This document shows, piece by piece, positions 1 through 8,741 of a stretch of 64,000 nucleotides of DNA; the first letter of the stretch is position 1, and the number at the start of each line of letters is the position of its first letter. The stretch is taken from assembly GCF_022761015.1 (NCBI RefSeq), contig NZ_JAKWJQ010000005.1, positions 124,001-188,000 on the forward strand, read 5' to 3'. Position numbers and translations under genes: made by a program. This DNA comes from Humibacter sp. RRB41 (GTDB lineage Bacteria; Actinomycetota; Actinomycetes; Actinomycetales; Microbacteriaceae). Below the pieces are notes generated by a model, which was given only the letters and a program-made list of their open reading frames with translations, was not told the origin of the DNA and did no database searches.

Positions 1-498
1 GCCGCCGACGAAGATGCCGCGGAAGTCGCCGAGGTTGGTCCCGTCCGCGCCCGCGGACGGGTTGTCGTTGGTGACCTCGATGTTCTCGATCGTCCAGTAC
101 TGCTGATTGAAGAGCTCCACGGCGTTTGCGACCTGACCGGCACCATCGACGCGCGGCTGCGCGCCAGAGCCATAGTCGCCGATCGTGATGTTCGCCGTGG
201 CATCGCCGGAGCCCTTGGGCCACAGGGTGGTGCCCGACCACTCTGACCCGTCCGCCAGCAGGATGCGGTCGCCGGCCTGGAACGTGGTCGCGTCCACCTT
301 CGCCAGCGACTTCCACGGCGCAGACGAGCTCGTCCCCTGATTGCTGTCGCTACCGAGCTGCGAGTCGACGTAGTACGTCGTTCCCGCTGCGGCGGCACGA
401 GCGGGCGGCGGCGCAGTGAACGCCAGAGCCGTTCCAACGAGTGCGACCGCACACGCGGTGGCCGTCGCGCGAATCGCCGTGCCGATGAGGTGCTTCAT
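1..498 (-). CDS. Secreted right-handed beta-helix protein, 3' part outside window
   Basis: The first 166 codons of a leftward gene that runs off the left edge. The ATG at 498 is followed by a typical signal peptide: positive start (MKHL...R), a hydrophobic alanine/valine/leucine stretch and a cleavage-like ARAAAAG near residue 37. The mature part begins TTYYVDSQLGSDSNQGTS and continues APWKSL..., a pattern common at the first turn of right-handed parallel beta-helix proteins such as polysaccharide lyases and pectinase-like enzymes; the later stretch around WTIENIEVTND also looks like a beta-helix coil. It is probably an exported or surface glycan-active enzyme, but the catalytic part is not visible, so the substrate cannot be named. 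A promoter with an embedded operator lies at 626-655, and the LacI gene beside it is its likely regulator. Confidence 0.75.
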   Translation of the reverse strand, partial: MKHLIGTAIRATATACAVALVGTALAFTAPPPARAAAAGTTYYVDSQLGSDSNQGTSSSAPWKSLAKVDATTFQAGDRILLADGSEWSGTTLWPKGSGDATANITIGDYGSGAQPRVDGAGQVANAVELFNQQYWTIENIEVTNDNPSAGADGTNLGDFRGIFVGG

Positions 499-625
499 GA
501 GGAACCCCTTGCGCTTCGGGCGCTGTCGCAGGCGCATGGCTGCGCGCAGCGACGAGACCCAGATTGGATACGTCGTCGTACTCGGGCCACACAGCGAGTT
601 GCACATCGACAGGCGGCCGACGCTG

Positions 626-655
626 ACATTAGTGATCGTTCACTATTTCTGTCAA
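626..655 (-). promoter_or_regulatory. Promoter with embedded LacI-type operator (beta-helix gene)
   Basis: Read leftward, TTGACA (655-650) and TAATGT (631-626) are separated by 18 bp, an excellent sigma-70-like promoter for the gene starting at 498. The spacer contains ATAGTGAACGATCACT, a near-perfect palindrome centred on CG as in LacI-family operators. The same 16 bases in the same orientation occur at 1873-1888. A repressor bound here would cover the space between -35 and -10. Confidence 0.75.
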
Positions 656-704
656 CGGTTGCGGCAAGAACGCGAGCGCGATGACGCAGGAGCTTCGCCG
701 TGGC

Positions 705-1733
705 TCACCGTGGGGCAGGTCCGCTCGACCCGCGCGCGATGAGCCTGCCCATGACCTGGTGCTCGAAGCTCGGAGGTTCCCGATCCTCGACCATTGCGAT
801 CAGCTCGAGCATCGCCTGCCGTCCGATCAGCTCCAGGTTCAGCTCCACGGTCGTGAGGGTCGGGGAGAGGAATCGTCCGATCTCCTCGTTGTCCCAGCCG
901 ACGACGCTGACATCGTCGGGAACGCGGATGCCGCGATCCTGAAGGCCGCGGATGACCCCGAACGCGACGAAGTCGTTGGCGGCGACGATGGCCGTCACCC
1001 CCGAGTTCGCCGGGAGATCGCGCCCTGCCTGGTAGCCGGACTCGACGGACCAGTCGCCCCCGACCACGCCGTAAGACTCCAATCCGAGTCTGTCGACGGT
1101 CTCGCGATAGACGGTGCGCCGATTGCGGGCCGACGTCCAATCCTGATTGCCTGCGACGTGCAGAAATCGACGATGTCCCAGATCGGCCAGATGCTGCACG
1201 ACTTCCGCTGCGAACGCTCCGTCCGCGAAGGCACCGGTCGAGCGCATCTTCTCGTCGTATTGGCCCATCACCTGCATGGGCACGGATGACGCCGGGAGCG
1301 GCGAGAGCATATCGCCGAGCGGGGTGAACGACAGGATGCCCTCCACTCGCTCGCTGTCCATCAGAGTGAGGACTCGTTGTCGGCGGCGAGCTTCATCGCC
1401 TTCAAGGCTGACCACGTCGATCTGATATCCAGCCTCGTGGGCAGCGGATGCAGCGCCGCGGAACGGTGTCGGCACGAAGTAGGTCAGCTCGGGAAGAACG
1501 ATCGCGATGCGATTCGTTCGCCGGGTGCGCATCGACCTGGCGATGAGATCCGGCCGATAATCCAGGTTGCGGATCGCCTTCTCGACCTTGTCAACCGTGG
1601 CGGGTTTCAGACCACCGTTGAATCGCAGGTAGCGCGAGACCGTCTGATGGGACACCCCGGCGAGTTCGGCTACCTGCATGATGGTCACGCGTTTGCGTCG
1701 AGGTGTGCCGGAGTCTGCGTCGTCGCTCTGCAT
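705..1733 (-). CDS. LacI-family transcriptional regulator
   Basis: A 342-residue repressor of normal LacI length. The N-terminal helix-turn-helix is clear: VTIMQVAELAGVSHQTVSRY, followed by the hinge region ARSMRTRRTNRIAIVLPE. The rest is the periplasmic-binding-protein-like ligand domain, with the typical late motif DVSVVGWDNEEIGRFLSPTLT. I chose the ATG at 1733 because it has a strong ribosome site (GGAGGGACAGGA) directly upstream; the frame stays open to 1868 but that extension lacks family similarity. The gene sits between two genes or operons carrying the same 16-bp operator (at 630-645 and 1873-1888), so it most likely controls both, responding to a sugar released from the target glycan. 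The operator may also give autoregulation, because the second copy lies upstream of this gene's start. Confidence 0.93.
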   Translation of the reverse strand: MQSDDADSGTPRRKRVTIMQVAELAGVSHQTVSRYLRFNGGLKPATVDKVEKAIRNLDYRPDLIARSMRTRRTNRIAIVLPELTYFVPTPFRGAASAAHEAGYQIDVVSLEGDEARRRQRVLTLMDSERVEGILSFTPLGDMLSPLPASSVPMQVMGQYDEKMRSTGAFADGAFAAEVVQHLADLGHRRFLHVAGNQDWTSARNRRTVYRETVDRLGLESYGVVGGDWSVESGYQAGRDLPANSGVTAIVAANDFVAFGVIRGLQDRGIRVPDDVSVVGWDNEEIGRFLSPTLTTVELNLELIGRQAMLELIAMVEDREPPSFEHQVMGRLIARGSSGPAPR

Positions 1734-1872
1734 TCCTGTCCCTCCGCCTGTGGCCTCCCTGCAGAAGCAGGCGCCGATCGCTCGATTGCCCGAGGGCTGC
1801 AGAGCCGTTCTACGTGGCCGCACTCGCGTCGTAGGAACCCTATCGCCAGTCGGCAGCACTATTTGCACTCCG

Positions 1873-1888
1873 ATAGTGAACGATCACT
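1873..1888 (+). promoter_or_regulatory. LacI-type operator upstream of the binding-protein operon
   Basis: ATAGTGAACGATCACT, identical over 16 bases to the reverse complement of 631-646. It lies in the 235-bp divergent gap between the LacI gene (start 1733) and the binding-protein gene (start 1969). A clear promoter is not as obvious as at 626-655. TTGCAC at 1864-1869 could be a -35 element, which would put the operator in the spacer again. Confidence 0.7.
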
Positions 1889-1968
1889 TTTTCATGCTAA
1901 CGTGTCTGCGATCGGGAAAGCGGTTACCGCTCGATCACCTGGCAAGCACAACCTGGCAAGGAGGCCAC

Positions 1969-3303
1969 ATGTCACAGCAGCTCTCCCGGCGTCAGTTCGG
2001 CGCCCTCGCGCTGACCGGAATCGGGACCACATTCCTGCTCGCTGGATGCGGAACGTCGGCCACGCCATCGGCGGGCTCGACATCCACCGCAGCAGCGGGC
2101 GATGCATTCAAGAAGGCCACGCTCAATTTCTCCTGGTGGACGAACCCGGTGCGCTCGGCGAACACGAACAAGATGGTGCAGGCATACACCAAGGCACATC
2201 GGCCGATCACGGTGAATCAGCAGCCGGGCCAGTGGGCTACGTACTGGACCAAGCTGTCGACGCAGGTCGCGGGTCAGACCGAGCCCGACGTCATCCAAAT
2301 GGACCAGGCGTACATCGCGGAGTACGGAGGCCGCGGCGCACTCCTCGACATGTCCACCGTGGCAAGCATCGACACCACCCCGGTGAAGTCGTCGCTCGCC
2401 GACGGAACACTCGGCGGCAAGCTCTACGGCATCCCGATCGGCGAGACGGCGTACAGCATCTGTGCGAACAAGACCCTCTTCGAGAAGGCGGGCGTCGACG
2501 TACCGGATGACAAGACGTGGACGTGGGATGACTATCTCAGCATCTGCAAGAAGCTCGCCTCCGGGAGCAACGGTGCCTTCACCGGCACCAACTGGTACGG
2601 CGGCGACCAGGACCTGCAGATCTGGCTGCATCAACGTGGCGAGCAGCTGTACACCGACAAGGGGAAGATCGGCTTCACCACCGGTGGTGTGACGAGCTGG
2701 CTCACGATGGTGCAGAAGCTTTTCGCATCGGGAGGCTCCCTCACTCCCGACCAGTACACGAACGACATCGTCGCATCGACGCAGCAGACGTTGTTCGGCA
2801 CGAACAAGGCGGCCCTCGCCTGGCTGTGGAACACGCAGATCACGTCGTACCAGGCAGCCAACAAGGGCGACTGCGTCTTGCTTCGTCCACCGAGCTCTGC
2901 CGGGTCCGCTACCAAGAACGGTCTGTACTTCAAACCGTCGATGTACTGGTCGATCGGTTCGCAGACGAAGTACCCGGCACAGGCCGGCGCATTGATCAAC
3001 TACTTTCTCAACGACATCTCGGCGAACAAGATCCAGCTCTCGGAGCGCGGGGTTCCCGTTGGTGCAGCCGTCGTCGCCGCGATCAAGCCGCTGCTGTCGA
3101 AATACGACCAGAACGCCGTCGACTATCTCGAGAACATCAAGAGCGAGATCAAGTGGGTTCCTCCCGTGCCGCCGAAAGGCACCAGCACCGTGGCTTCGGT
3201 GTCGCAGCGACACACGGAGGACGTGATCTTCAGGCGCGCGACTCCCGCTGCCGCCGCAGCAGCGTTCAAGACCGAGGTTGAGAGCCTCCTCGCCAGCAAC
3301 TAG
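1969..3303 (+). CDS. Sugar ABC transporter substrate-binding lipoprotein (system A)
   Basis: A 444-residue extracellular binding protein of the COG1653 type (MalE/UgpB-like). The N-terminus has a twin-arginine-like SRRQF, a hydrophobic segment and the lipobox LLAGC with Cys27 as the lipid anchor. The mature part has the usual opening (LNFSWWTNPVRSANTNKMVQ) and a body with many aromatic residues for sugar stacking. The ATG at 1969 has a strong AAGGAGG site. This is the first gene of a seven-gene run; its partner permeases are probably 7818-8741 and 8731-9633, unusually separated from it by four enzyme genes. Controlled most likely by the LacI protein of 705-1733 through the operator at 1873. 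The ligand is unknown. Confidence 0.92.
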   Translation: MSQQLSRRQFGALALTGIGTTFLLAGCGTSATPSAGSTSTAAAGDAFKKATLNFSWWTNPVRSANTNKMVQAYTKAHRPITVNQQPGQWATYWTKLSTQVAGQTEPDVIQMDQAYIAEYGGRGALLDMSTVASIDTTPVKSSLADGTLGGKLYGIPIGETAYSICANKTLFEKAGVDVPDDKTWTWDDYLSICKKLASGSNGAFTGTNWYGGDQDLQIWLHQRGEQLYTDKGKIGFTTGGVTSWLTMVQKLFASGGSLTPDQYTNDIVASTQQTLFGTNKAALAWLWNTQITSYQAANKGDCVLLRPPSSAGSATKNGLYFKPSMYWSIGSQTKYPAQAGALINYFLNDISANKIQLSERGVPVGAAVVAAIKPLLSKYDQNAVDYLENIKSEIKWVPPVPPKGTSTVASVSQRHTEDVIFRRATPAAAAAAFKTEVESLLASN

Positions 3304-3323
3304 CGGTCCCAGCGGCTCCACTG

Positions 3324-3352
3324 GCCCGGCCGAGGGCCGTCCTCGGCCGGGC
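3324..3352 (+). terminator. Stem-loop after system A binding protein
   Basis: A perfect 12-bp inverted repeat (GCCCGGCCGAGG / CCTCGGCCGGGC) with a 5-nt loop, 20 bases after the binding-protein stop. No T-run follows. Because same-strand genes continue 40 bp later, it may be a partial terminator or a 3'-end stabiliser of the binding-protein message rather than a full stop. Confidence 0.7.
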
Positions 3353-3392
3353 ACGGTCACGCCGCGATTCGTTCAGCACGTGAAAGGAACCC

Positions 3393-4748
3393 ATGACTGA
3401 ATACGTCATCAACGAGAACGGCGCCTGGTGCTGGTTCCAGGATGAGCGTGCGCTCGTCGACCCGCAGACGCAGACACTGGTGGTCGGATCCGTCGCGGCG
3501 GCGGAGGGCAGTGGCGGTGAGGACCGCGCGGGCAATGTGGAGCTCACCGTCGTCGACCTCGCTACGCGGGAGGCGCAGGTGGTGGTTCTGCACGAAGCGT
3601 TCGAGGTCGACGACCACGATGTGCCCGGCCTGTGGCGACGCGAGGACGGCCGGTGGCTCGCCGCCTACACGAAGCACAAGACGGACGATCTGATGCGCTG
3701 GCGCATCAGCGCGCCGAACGATCCAACCGACTGGGGTGAGGAGCGCACCTTCAATTGGGCGCAGCTGACGGCCGGACGCGGCGTCACCTACGTGAACCTC
3801 CATGAGTTCGACGGACGCCTTTACTGCTTCAGCAGGGCGGTGAACGACGACCCCTGTGCACTCGTCTCGGATGACGACGGCGACACCTGGAACTACGCAG
3901 GCAAGATCTTCACCCGCCCGAAGCTCGGGTACGTCAACGGGTACACGCGCTACGCCGCCGGCGACGGTCGCATCGACCTCGTCACGACCGATCATCATCC
4001 TCGCGACTACGACAACTCGATCTATCACGGCTATTTCGAGCACGGTGCCCTTCGTCGCTCCGATGGCTCCGTCGTCGACGAGCACCCGTTCGATCCCGAA
4101 GGAGCCGCGCCCTCTCAGGTGGCGTTGACGACGGTGCTCGGGGCCGGCGAGTGGATCGGTGGCGTGCGGCTCACGCACGCCTGGACATCCGACATCCGCA
4201 CGGATGCCACCGGCACGATCGCCGCGATCGTCACGGCTCGGGGCGATGACGATCCGTCCGGCCCCGACGAGGAGTTCGCGCGACTGCGTCCGGTGCTCGA
4301 CCATCGGTTCGTCTACGCGCGTAAGGAGGCGGACGGATCCTGGGTCAGACATCCGCTGGCCGTTGCCGGCGCCGGGCTCCTGCCGCACGAGCAGGACTAC
4401 ACCGGCCTCGGAGTGATCGATCCATACGACCTCGACGTGGTGTTCGTCTCGACTCCGCTCGACCCTCGAACCGGGCGGCCGACCGAACATCATGAGATCT
4501 ATCGCGGAGAGACGACGGACGGTGGCGAGCACTGGGTGTGGGACGCGATCACCCAGAACTCGACCGTCGACAACCTGCGACCGATCGTCGCCCCTGGCGA
4601 TCCCGACAGAATCGCGCTGCTCTGGTTCCGCGGCGAGATGACCGCTTCGCAGCACTTCAGCTGCGAGATCGTGCTGCATGACACTCCTCGTTGCGGAGCG
4701 CGGACCGCGCACCAGAGACGTGAACCAGTGAAGGGACCGGCTCTGTGA
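3393..4748 (+). CDS. BNR-repeat (BNR_4-like) protein, putative glycan-active beta-propeller
   Basis: A 451-residue protein with no signal peptide, so cytoplasmic. It shows Asp-box-like repeats, for example ALVSDDDGDTWNYAGK and TTDGGEHWVWD, separated by short beta-rich blades; this fits the BNR_4 group of propellers. Known members of related families include polysaccharide lyases acting on uronate-containing glycans and uncharacterised proteins, so a lyase or hydrolase role on an imported oligosaccharide is inferred, not shown. It lacks the FRIP motif of classical sialidases in the N-terminal part. ATG 3393 has an AAAGGA site. The stop overlaps the next start by 4 bp (GTGA), implying translational coupling with the DUF6807 protein. 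Confidence 0.7.
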   Translation: MTEYVINENGAWCWFQDERALVDPQTQTLVVGSVAAAEGSGGEDRAGNVELTVVDLATREAQVVVLHEAFEVDDHDVPGLWRREDGRWLAAYTKHKTDDLMRWRISAPNDPTDWGEERTFNWAQLTAGRGVTYVNLHEFDGRLYCFSRAVNDDPCALVSDDDGDTWNYAGKIFTRPKLGYVNGYTRYAAGDGRIDLVTTDHHPRDYDNSIYHGYFEHGALRRSDGSVVDEHPFDPEGAAPSQVALTTVLGAGEWIGGVRLTHAWTSDIRTDATGTIAAIVTARGDDDPSGPDEEFARLRPVLDHRFVYARKEADGSWVRHPLAVAGAGLLPHEQDYTGLGVIDPYDLDVVFVSTPLDPRTGRPTEHHEIYRGETTDGGEHWVWDAITQNSTVDNLRPIVAPGDPDRIALLWFRGEMTASQHFSCEIVLHDTPRCGARTAHQRREPVKGPAL

Positions 4749-5725
4749 CCGACGAGCATTCGCGAGGACCGCTCGACGTGCGGCACGATTCCGACAGAGC
4801 GGTGAGCGTTGCAGCCTCCGACGTCGAGCTGATGCGTTACGTCTATCGACCCGACGAGGCGCCGTACGAGTCGCCGAAACCCTACGTGCATCCGCTCCGC
4901 ACGCTCGGCGGTCGGCTCGTCACCGTGTTCAGGCCGTGGGACCACGTCTGGCACAAAGGCATCTGTCTTGCTCTGCCGGTCGTCGGTGCCGACAACTTCT
5001 GGGGCGGTCCGAGCTATCGGCGCAGCGTCGACGGATACATCGATCTGCCGAACAACGGATCTCAGGACCACGACCGTATGAGCGAGATCGTGCAGCGTGA
5101 CGGCATGGCGATCATCCGTCACGAACTGGTCTGGCGCCGTCAGCCGCTCGACCCGGACTCCGTCGGCGTATCCGCCTTCGTGGAGAGCCGCGCGCTGACG
5201 ACGTCGCTCCTGCCAGAGGGGGATGCCTGGGCGCTCGGCTGGTCCACCCGCCTGACCAACGTGTCGGGGGAGCCGATCGCGATGGGATCCCCGACGACCG
5301 AGGGGCGCGAGAACGCCGGATACGGCGGCTTGTTCTGGCGAGGGCCGCGCTCGTTCACCGGCGGAGACGTGATCGGTTCCAACGGGACGAGCGGTGAGGA
5401 TGTCCGCGGCACGCGCGGAGCCTGGGCCGGCTTCAGCGGTCGACATGACGGCGAAGACGGTGCATCGACCGTGCTGATCGTCGACCGCACCACCGACCAG
5501 GATCTCGACACGAAGTGGTTCGCGCGATCCGACCCGTTCGCCTGCCTCAATCCTGCGCCGTTCTTCGACCGCGTCCGCGTCGTGCAGCCGGGGGAGAGCA
5601 TCGAGCTTCGCTACACGGCTCTGATCGCGGACGGGGCATCCGATGCGAGCCGGATGTCCGCGCTCGCCACATCAGCGTTCGTCGCCGCCGAGCGCGCCGA
5701 CGCCGTCGCCGAGGAGGTGCGATGA
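4745..5725 (+). CDS. PmoA/DUF6807 family protein
   Basis: A 326-residue protein with the hallmarks of the PmoA family (Pfam PF14100, now called DUF6807): PYVHPLRTLGGRLVTVFRPW followed by DHVWHKGI, and a later NTSGEDVRG/W.GF region. Despite the PmoA name these proteins are not methane-monooxygenase subunits; they are soluble, and in many bacteria they sit beside Gfo/Idh/MocA oxidoreductases and sugar-utilisation genes. Their reaction is unknown. The GTG start at 4745 overlaps the previous stop, and the stop at 5725 lies one base before the next gene's ATG. Conserved histidines in DHVWHKG suggest metal or sugar binding, which is an inference. Confidence 0.85.
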   Translation: MTDEHSRGPLDVRHDSDRAVSVAASDVELMRYVYRPDEAPYESPKPYVHPLRTLGGRLVTVFRPWDHVWHKGICLALPVVGADNFWGGPSYRRSVDGYIDLPNNGSQDHDRMSEIVQRDGMAIIRHELVWRRQPLDPDSVGVSAFVESRALTTSLLPEGDAWALGWSTRLTNVSGEPIAMGSPTTEGRENAGYGGLFWRGPRSFTGGDVIGSNGTSGEDVRGTRGAWAGFSGRHDGEDGASTVLIVDRTTDQDLDTKWFARSDPFACLNPAPFFDRVRVVQPGESIELRYTALIADGASDASRMSALATSAFVAAERADAVAEEVR

Positions 5726-5726
5726 C

Positions 5727-6896
5727 ATGACAGCAGACAGTCGAATCAGGGTCGTGGAGCGCGAGGACACCGCGAAGCGAAGGGTCTTCACGCCCGAGAG
5801 CCCCTTGCGGGTGGGAATCGTGGGGACGGGAGGGATCGCGGGCGCACACGCTCGGAATCTCGCGACCCTCGACGGAAGGGTGCGCATTGTCGGTGCGTGC
5901 GACATCGACGCGGAGCGGGTCGACGCCTTCACTCGCGCGTGGGACGTCGCCGTCGGAGCGACCGATCTCGAGGGGTTGCTCGACCAGATCGACCTCGACA
6001 TCGTCCACCTGTGCTCGCCGCCCGGATTGCACAAGGAGCAGGCCATCGTGGCGCTGCGCCGTGGCATCCACGTTCTGAGCGAGAAGCCGCCAGCGTTGTC
6101 ACTGGCCGAGCTGGACGAGATCGCCGAGGCAGAGGAGGCGGGCGGGGCCCGCTTCGCGACGGTGTCTCAGCACAGGTTCGGCTCCCGCGCGATGTGGCTG
6201 CGCGATCGGGTCGCGGACGGATCGCTCGGTCGGCCCCTGACCGCTATCTGCAACACACTGTGGTATCGGCCGGACGAGTACTTCGACGTCCCATGGCGTG
6301 GAAGATGGGACACCGAGGGTGGTGGGCCGACCATGGGGCACGGCATCCATCAGATGGACACCATGCTGTCCATTCTCGGGCCGTGGTCGCAGGTGACAGC
6401 AGTGGCGGCACGCGCGGCCAGGCCGGTAGCCACTGAGGACATCTCGCACGCCATTGTCACGCTTGACAACGGTGCCGTGGTCAGCGTGATCAACAGCCTG
6501 TTGTCTCCCCGCGAGACGAGCTATCTTCGCTTCGATTTCGAGTTCGCGACGGTCGAGCTCGAGCATCTCTACGGGTATTCGGATGACTCATGGCGCGTCA
6601 CACCGGCGCCTGGTCACGAGGACCGAGTGGCCGCGGCCTGGGCGCTGGGGCCGGCTGGCGAAGCGAGCAGCCACGCCGCTCAGTTCGCCGCGATCGTGGA
6701 GGCGTTGGAGCACGACGACCCTCTGCCGGTTCCCCTTGAAAATGCGAGGAACACGCTGGAGCTCATCGCGGGCATCTATGCCTCGGCGTTCACACGCGTC
6801 CCGGTCGCTGCGGGCGAGATCGGTCCAGCTTCGCCGTTCTATCGCAGCATGGCGGGGAACGGAACCCCGTGGAGCGCCGGAGCGGATTCGAGATGA
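5727..6896 (+). CDS. Gfo/Idh/MocA family sugar oxidoreductase
   Basis: A 389-residue NAD(P)-dependent dehydrogenase. The Rossmann motif VGIVGTGGIAGAHARNL is near residue 30, followed by an acidic strand end (ACDIDAERV) and the family signature HVLSEKPPALS near residue 120 with the EKP lysine. The C-terminal alpha/beta substrate domain includes GGGPTMGHGIHQMD, containing the usual catalytic-site histidine. The ATG at 5727 has GAGGAGG nine bases upstream; an in-frame extension to 5643 overlaps the previous gene and is not needed. Placed after DUF6807 and before a cupin, it probably oxidises or reduces a sugar or glycoside, for instance at C3, derived from the imported substrate. Confidence 0.92.
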   Translation: MTADSRIRVVEREDTAKRRVFTPESPLRVGIVGTGGIAGAHARNLATLDGRVRIVGACDIDAERVDAFTRAWDVAVGATDLEGLLDQIDLDIVHLCSPPGLHKEQAIVALRRGIHVLSEKPPALSLAELDEIAEAEEAGGARFATVSQHRFGSRAMWLRDRVADGSLGRPLTAICNTLWYRPDEYFDVPWRGRWDTEGGGPTMGHGIHQMDTMLSILGPWSQVTAVAARAARPVATEDISHAIVTLDNGAVVSVINSLLSPRETSYLRFDFEFATVELEHLYGYSDDSWRVTPAPGHEDRVAAAWALGPAGEASSHAAQFAAIVEALEHDDPLPVPLENARNTLELIAGIYASAFTRVPVAAGEIGPASPFYRSMAGNGTPWSAGADSR

Positions 6897-7627
6897 GCGA
6901 CATCGCGCTGGGACGCGGCCTCCCCGGCGGCGTGGCCGTGTCGCGGCTCCGCGTCTACGACTGGCCTGACTCGGAGGGGGTGATGGGCGGATCGCCCCAC
7001 CTGCACACGGCATCCACCGAGGGGTATGTCGTGCTCGCCGGACACGGCAGCGTTCAGACGTTGAGTACGCAAGGGCTCGCGATCACCGAACTCGTGCCGG
7101 GAACGTTGGCATGGTTCACTCCAGGTACGGTTCATCGACTCGTCAACGACGACGGTGCTCTGGAGATTCTCACGGTGATGTCGAACGCCGGGCTCCCCGA
7201 GGCTGGAGATGCAGTGCTGACATTCCCCGCCGGCATCCTGGTCGATCCCGACGAGTACACGAGGCATGCGGCGCTCCCGGCTGCCGGCACACCATACGAG
7301 CTCGCCGAGGCAGCCCTCCGGCGACGTGATCTGGCTCTGAGCGGATTCGCCGAACTCTGCGAGCGCGCCGCGACGGATCTCGACGCCGCCCTTTCCGAGC
7401 TCTACATGTCGGCGTCCGCGTTGGTCGCCGATCGCGTGGAGTCGTGGTGCGGGATCGTCGCGTCCGGGCCCGCCGCCCAGGCGGAGGCGACAGCACGGCA
7501 ACTCGTGCAGCTGGCCGCGGGACTTGCGGGCGACATGGCGGACTCCGGTATTCGAAGCGCCGTGGCCGGGCCCGACGAGCGCTACGGCATGTGCGGCATG
7601 CTCACGGTCTGGGACGTCGATACCTGA
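6893..7627 (+). CDS. Cupin-domain protein
   Basis: A 244-residue protein. The N-terminal half has cupin motif 1 in the form SPHLHTASTEGYVVLAGHG (two His, Glu, Gly pattern) and a motif-2-like stretch ending FTPGTVHRLVN, which together would bind a metal ion. The C-terminal half (from about residue 110) is alanine-rich and helical with no recognised domain. The ATG at 6893 overlaps the oxidoreductase stop (ATGA), so the two are probably co-translated. It may be an isomerase or a metal-dependent enzyme of the same sugar pathway; the actual reaction cannot be told from the sequence. Confidence 0.8.
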   Translation: MSDIALGRGLPGGVAVSRLRVYDWPDSEGVMGGSPHLHTASTEGYVVLAGHGSVQTLSTQGLAITELVPGTLAWFTPGTVHRLVNDDGALEILTVMSNAGLPEAGDAVLTFPAGILVDPDEYTRHAALPAAGTPYELAEAALRRRDLALSGFAELCERAATDLDAALSELYMSASALVADRVESWCGIVASGPAAQAEATARQLVQLAAGLAGDMADSGIRSAVAGPDERYGMCGMLTVWDVDT

Positions 7628-7642
7628 TGTTACCCTTGGCCA

Positions 7643-7723
7643 GAAAGCGTTTTCCGCTCTCGCTTGACTCGAGAAGGGCTTCGCAGGTAGCCTTGCTCGA
7701 ACATCCACGGGGAAGCGCTTTCC
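7643..7723 (+). promoter_or_regulatory. Two LacI-type operator-like sites upstream of system A permeases
   Basis: The 190-bp gap before the permeases holds GAAAGCGTTTTCC (7643-7655) and GGGAAGCGCTTTCC (7710-7723). The second has a perfect AAGCGCTT core with GG/CC ends, the pattern bound by many LacI/CcpA-type regulators. They suggest that the permease pair has its own regulated promoter, separate from the one at about 1880. The LacI regulator at 9727-10791 is the nearest candidate to bind them. Confidence 0.6.
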
Positions 7724-7817
7724 GATGGAATGGCGAAGATGCCCTGGCAACTGTTGCCCGGGTGCATCGGCTCACGATCTACACCATGTTTTCAACGTCG
7801 ACTACTAGGGGGCTCCC

Positions 7818-8741
7818 GTGAGCGTCTTCGAAGAACTGCGATCGGTTCGCTCATCCAAGACGACGGGCAAGCGCGACAACAAAGCGGCCTTCTTCTTCTT
7901 GCTGCCGTGGCTGCTCGGCGTGGTCTTGATCACGGCGGGGCCGATGATCGCGTCGTTGTGGATCTCGTTGACGAACTACAACCTGATCCAGTCGCCGCAG
8001 TTCATCGGCGTGCAGAACTACATCCGCATGTTCCAAGACCCGCGGCTGCTGAACTCACTGAGGGTGACGTTCGAGTACGTGTTCGTGTCGGTGCCGATCC
8101 AGCTGATCGTCGCGCTCGCTGCAGCCATGCTTCTGGACAGAGGGATGCGTGCGCTTCCGTTCTATCGGTCGGTGTTCTACCTGCCGTCGCTGTTGGGCAG
8201 CTCGGTTGCGGTGGCCATCCTCTGGCGGCAGATCTTCGGCCAGGGTGGGCTGGTCAACCAGCTGCTCGGACTCGTCGGGCTGCACAACCTGCCCGGCTGG
8301 ATCTCGGACCCGCAGTTCGCGCTGGGCACGATCATCCTGCTCAATATCTGGACGTTCGGCGCACCGATGATCATCTTCCTCGCCGGTCTGCGTCAGGTTC
8401 CGGAGATGTACTACGAGGCTGCGTCGATCGACGGGGCCGGCCGATGGATGCGATTCCTGCGGATCACGCTGCCGATGCTGTCGCCGATCATCTTCTTCAA
8501 CATCATTCTTCAGTTGATCGGTGCGTTCCAGTCCTTCACGCAGGCGTTCATCGTCTCCGGTGGAACGGGAGGACCGTCGGACTCGACGATGTTCTATTCC
8601 CTCTACCTGTATCAGCAGGGCTTCAACCAGTTCGATATGGGTTACGCCTCCGCGATGGCGTGGCTGCTGTTCATCATCATCGCGATCATCACGGCTGTGA
8701 CGTTCGTCACCTCGAAGTATTGGGTCTTCTATGACAACTGA
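7818..8741 (+). CDS. Sugar ABC transporter permease, MalF/UgpA type (system A)
   Basis: A 307-residue inner-membrane permease with about six hydrophobic helices, beginning AAFFFLLPWLLGVVLI. The EAA loop that contacts the ATPase is clear: YYEAASIDGAGRWMRFLRIT near residue 200. GTG start at 7818 after a TAGGGGG ribosome site. The 3' end overlaps the next permease by 11 bp, so the two subunits are translationally coupled. It forms a heterodimeric channel with the following gene, probably serving the binding protein at 1969-3303. No ATPase gene accompanies it. Confidence 0.94.
   Translation: MSVFEELRSVRSSKTTGKRDNKAAFFFLLPWLLGVVLITAGPMIASLWISLTNYNLIQSPQFIGVQNYIRMFQDPRLLNSLRVTFEYVFVSVPIQLIVALAAAMLLDRGMRALPFYRSVFYLPSLLGSSVAVAILWRQIFGQGGLVNQLLGLVGLHNLPGWISDPQFALGTIILLNIWTFGAPMIIFLAGLRQVPEMYYEAASIDGAGRWMRFLRITLPMLSPIIFFNIILQLIGAFQSFTQAFIVSGGTGGPSDSTMFYSLYLYQQGFNQFDMGYASAMAWLLFIIIAIITAVTFVTSKYWVFYDN

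Noticed and set aside
1972-3360. Long open frame antisense to the system A binding protein
   Set aside because: A by-product of high GC content at third positions. It lacks a ribosome site and family motifs, while the + strand frame encodes a clear lipoprotein.
3393-4748. Classical sialidase for the BNR-repeat protein
   Set aside because: Asp boxes are present, but the FRIP motif and the arginine-triad context of sialidases are not seen, and there is no sialic-acid catabolism gene nearby.
4745-5725. Methane monooxygenase subunit for the PmoA-named protein
   Set aside because: The protein is soluble and lacks membrane helices; the family name is historical and the neighbours are sugar genes.
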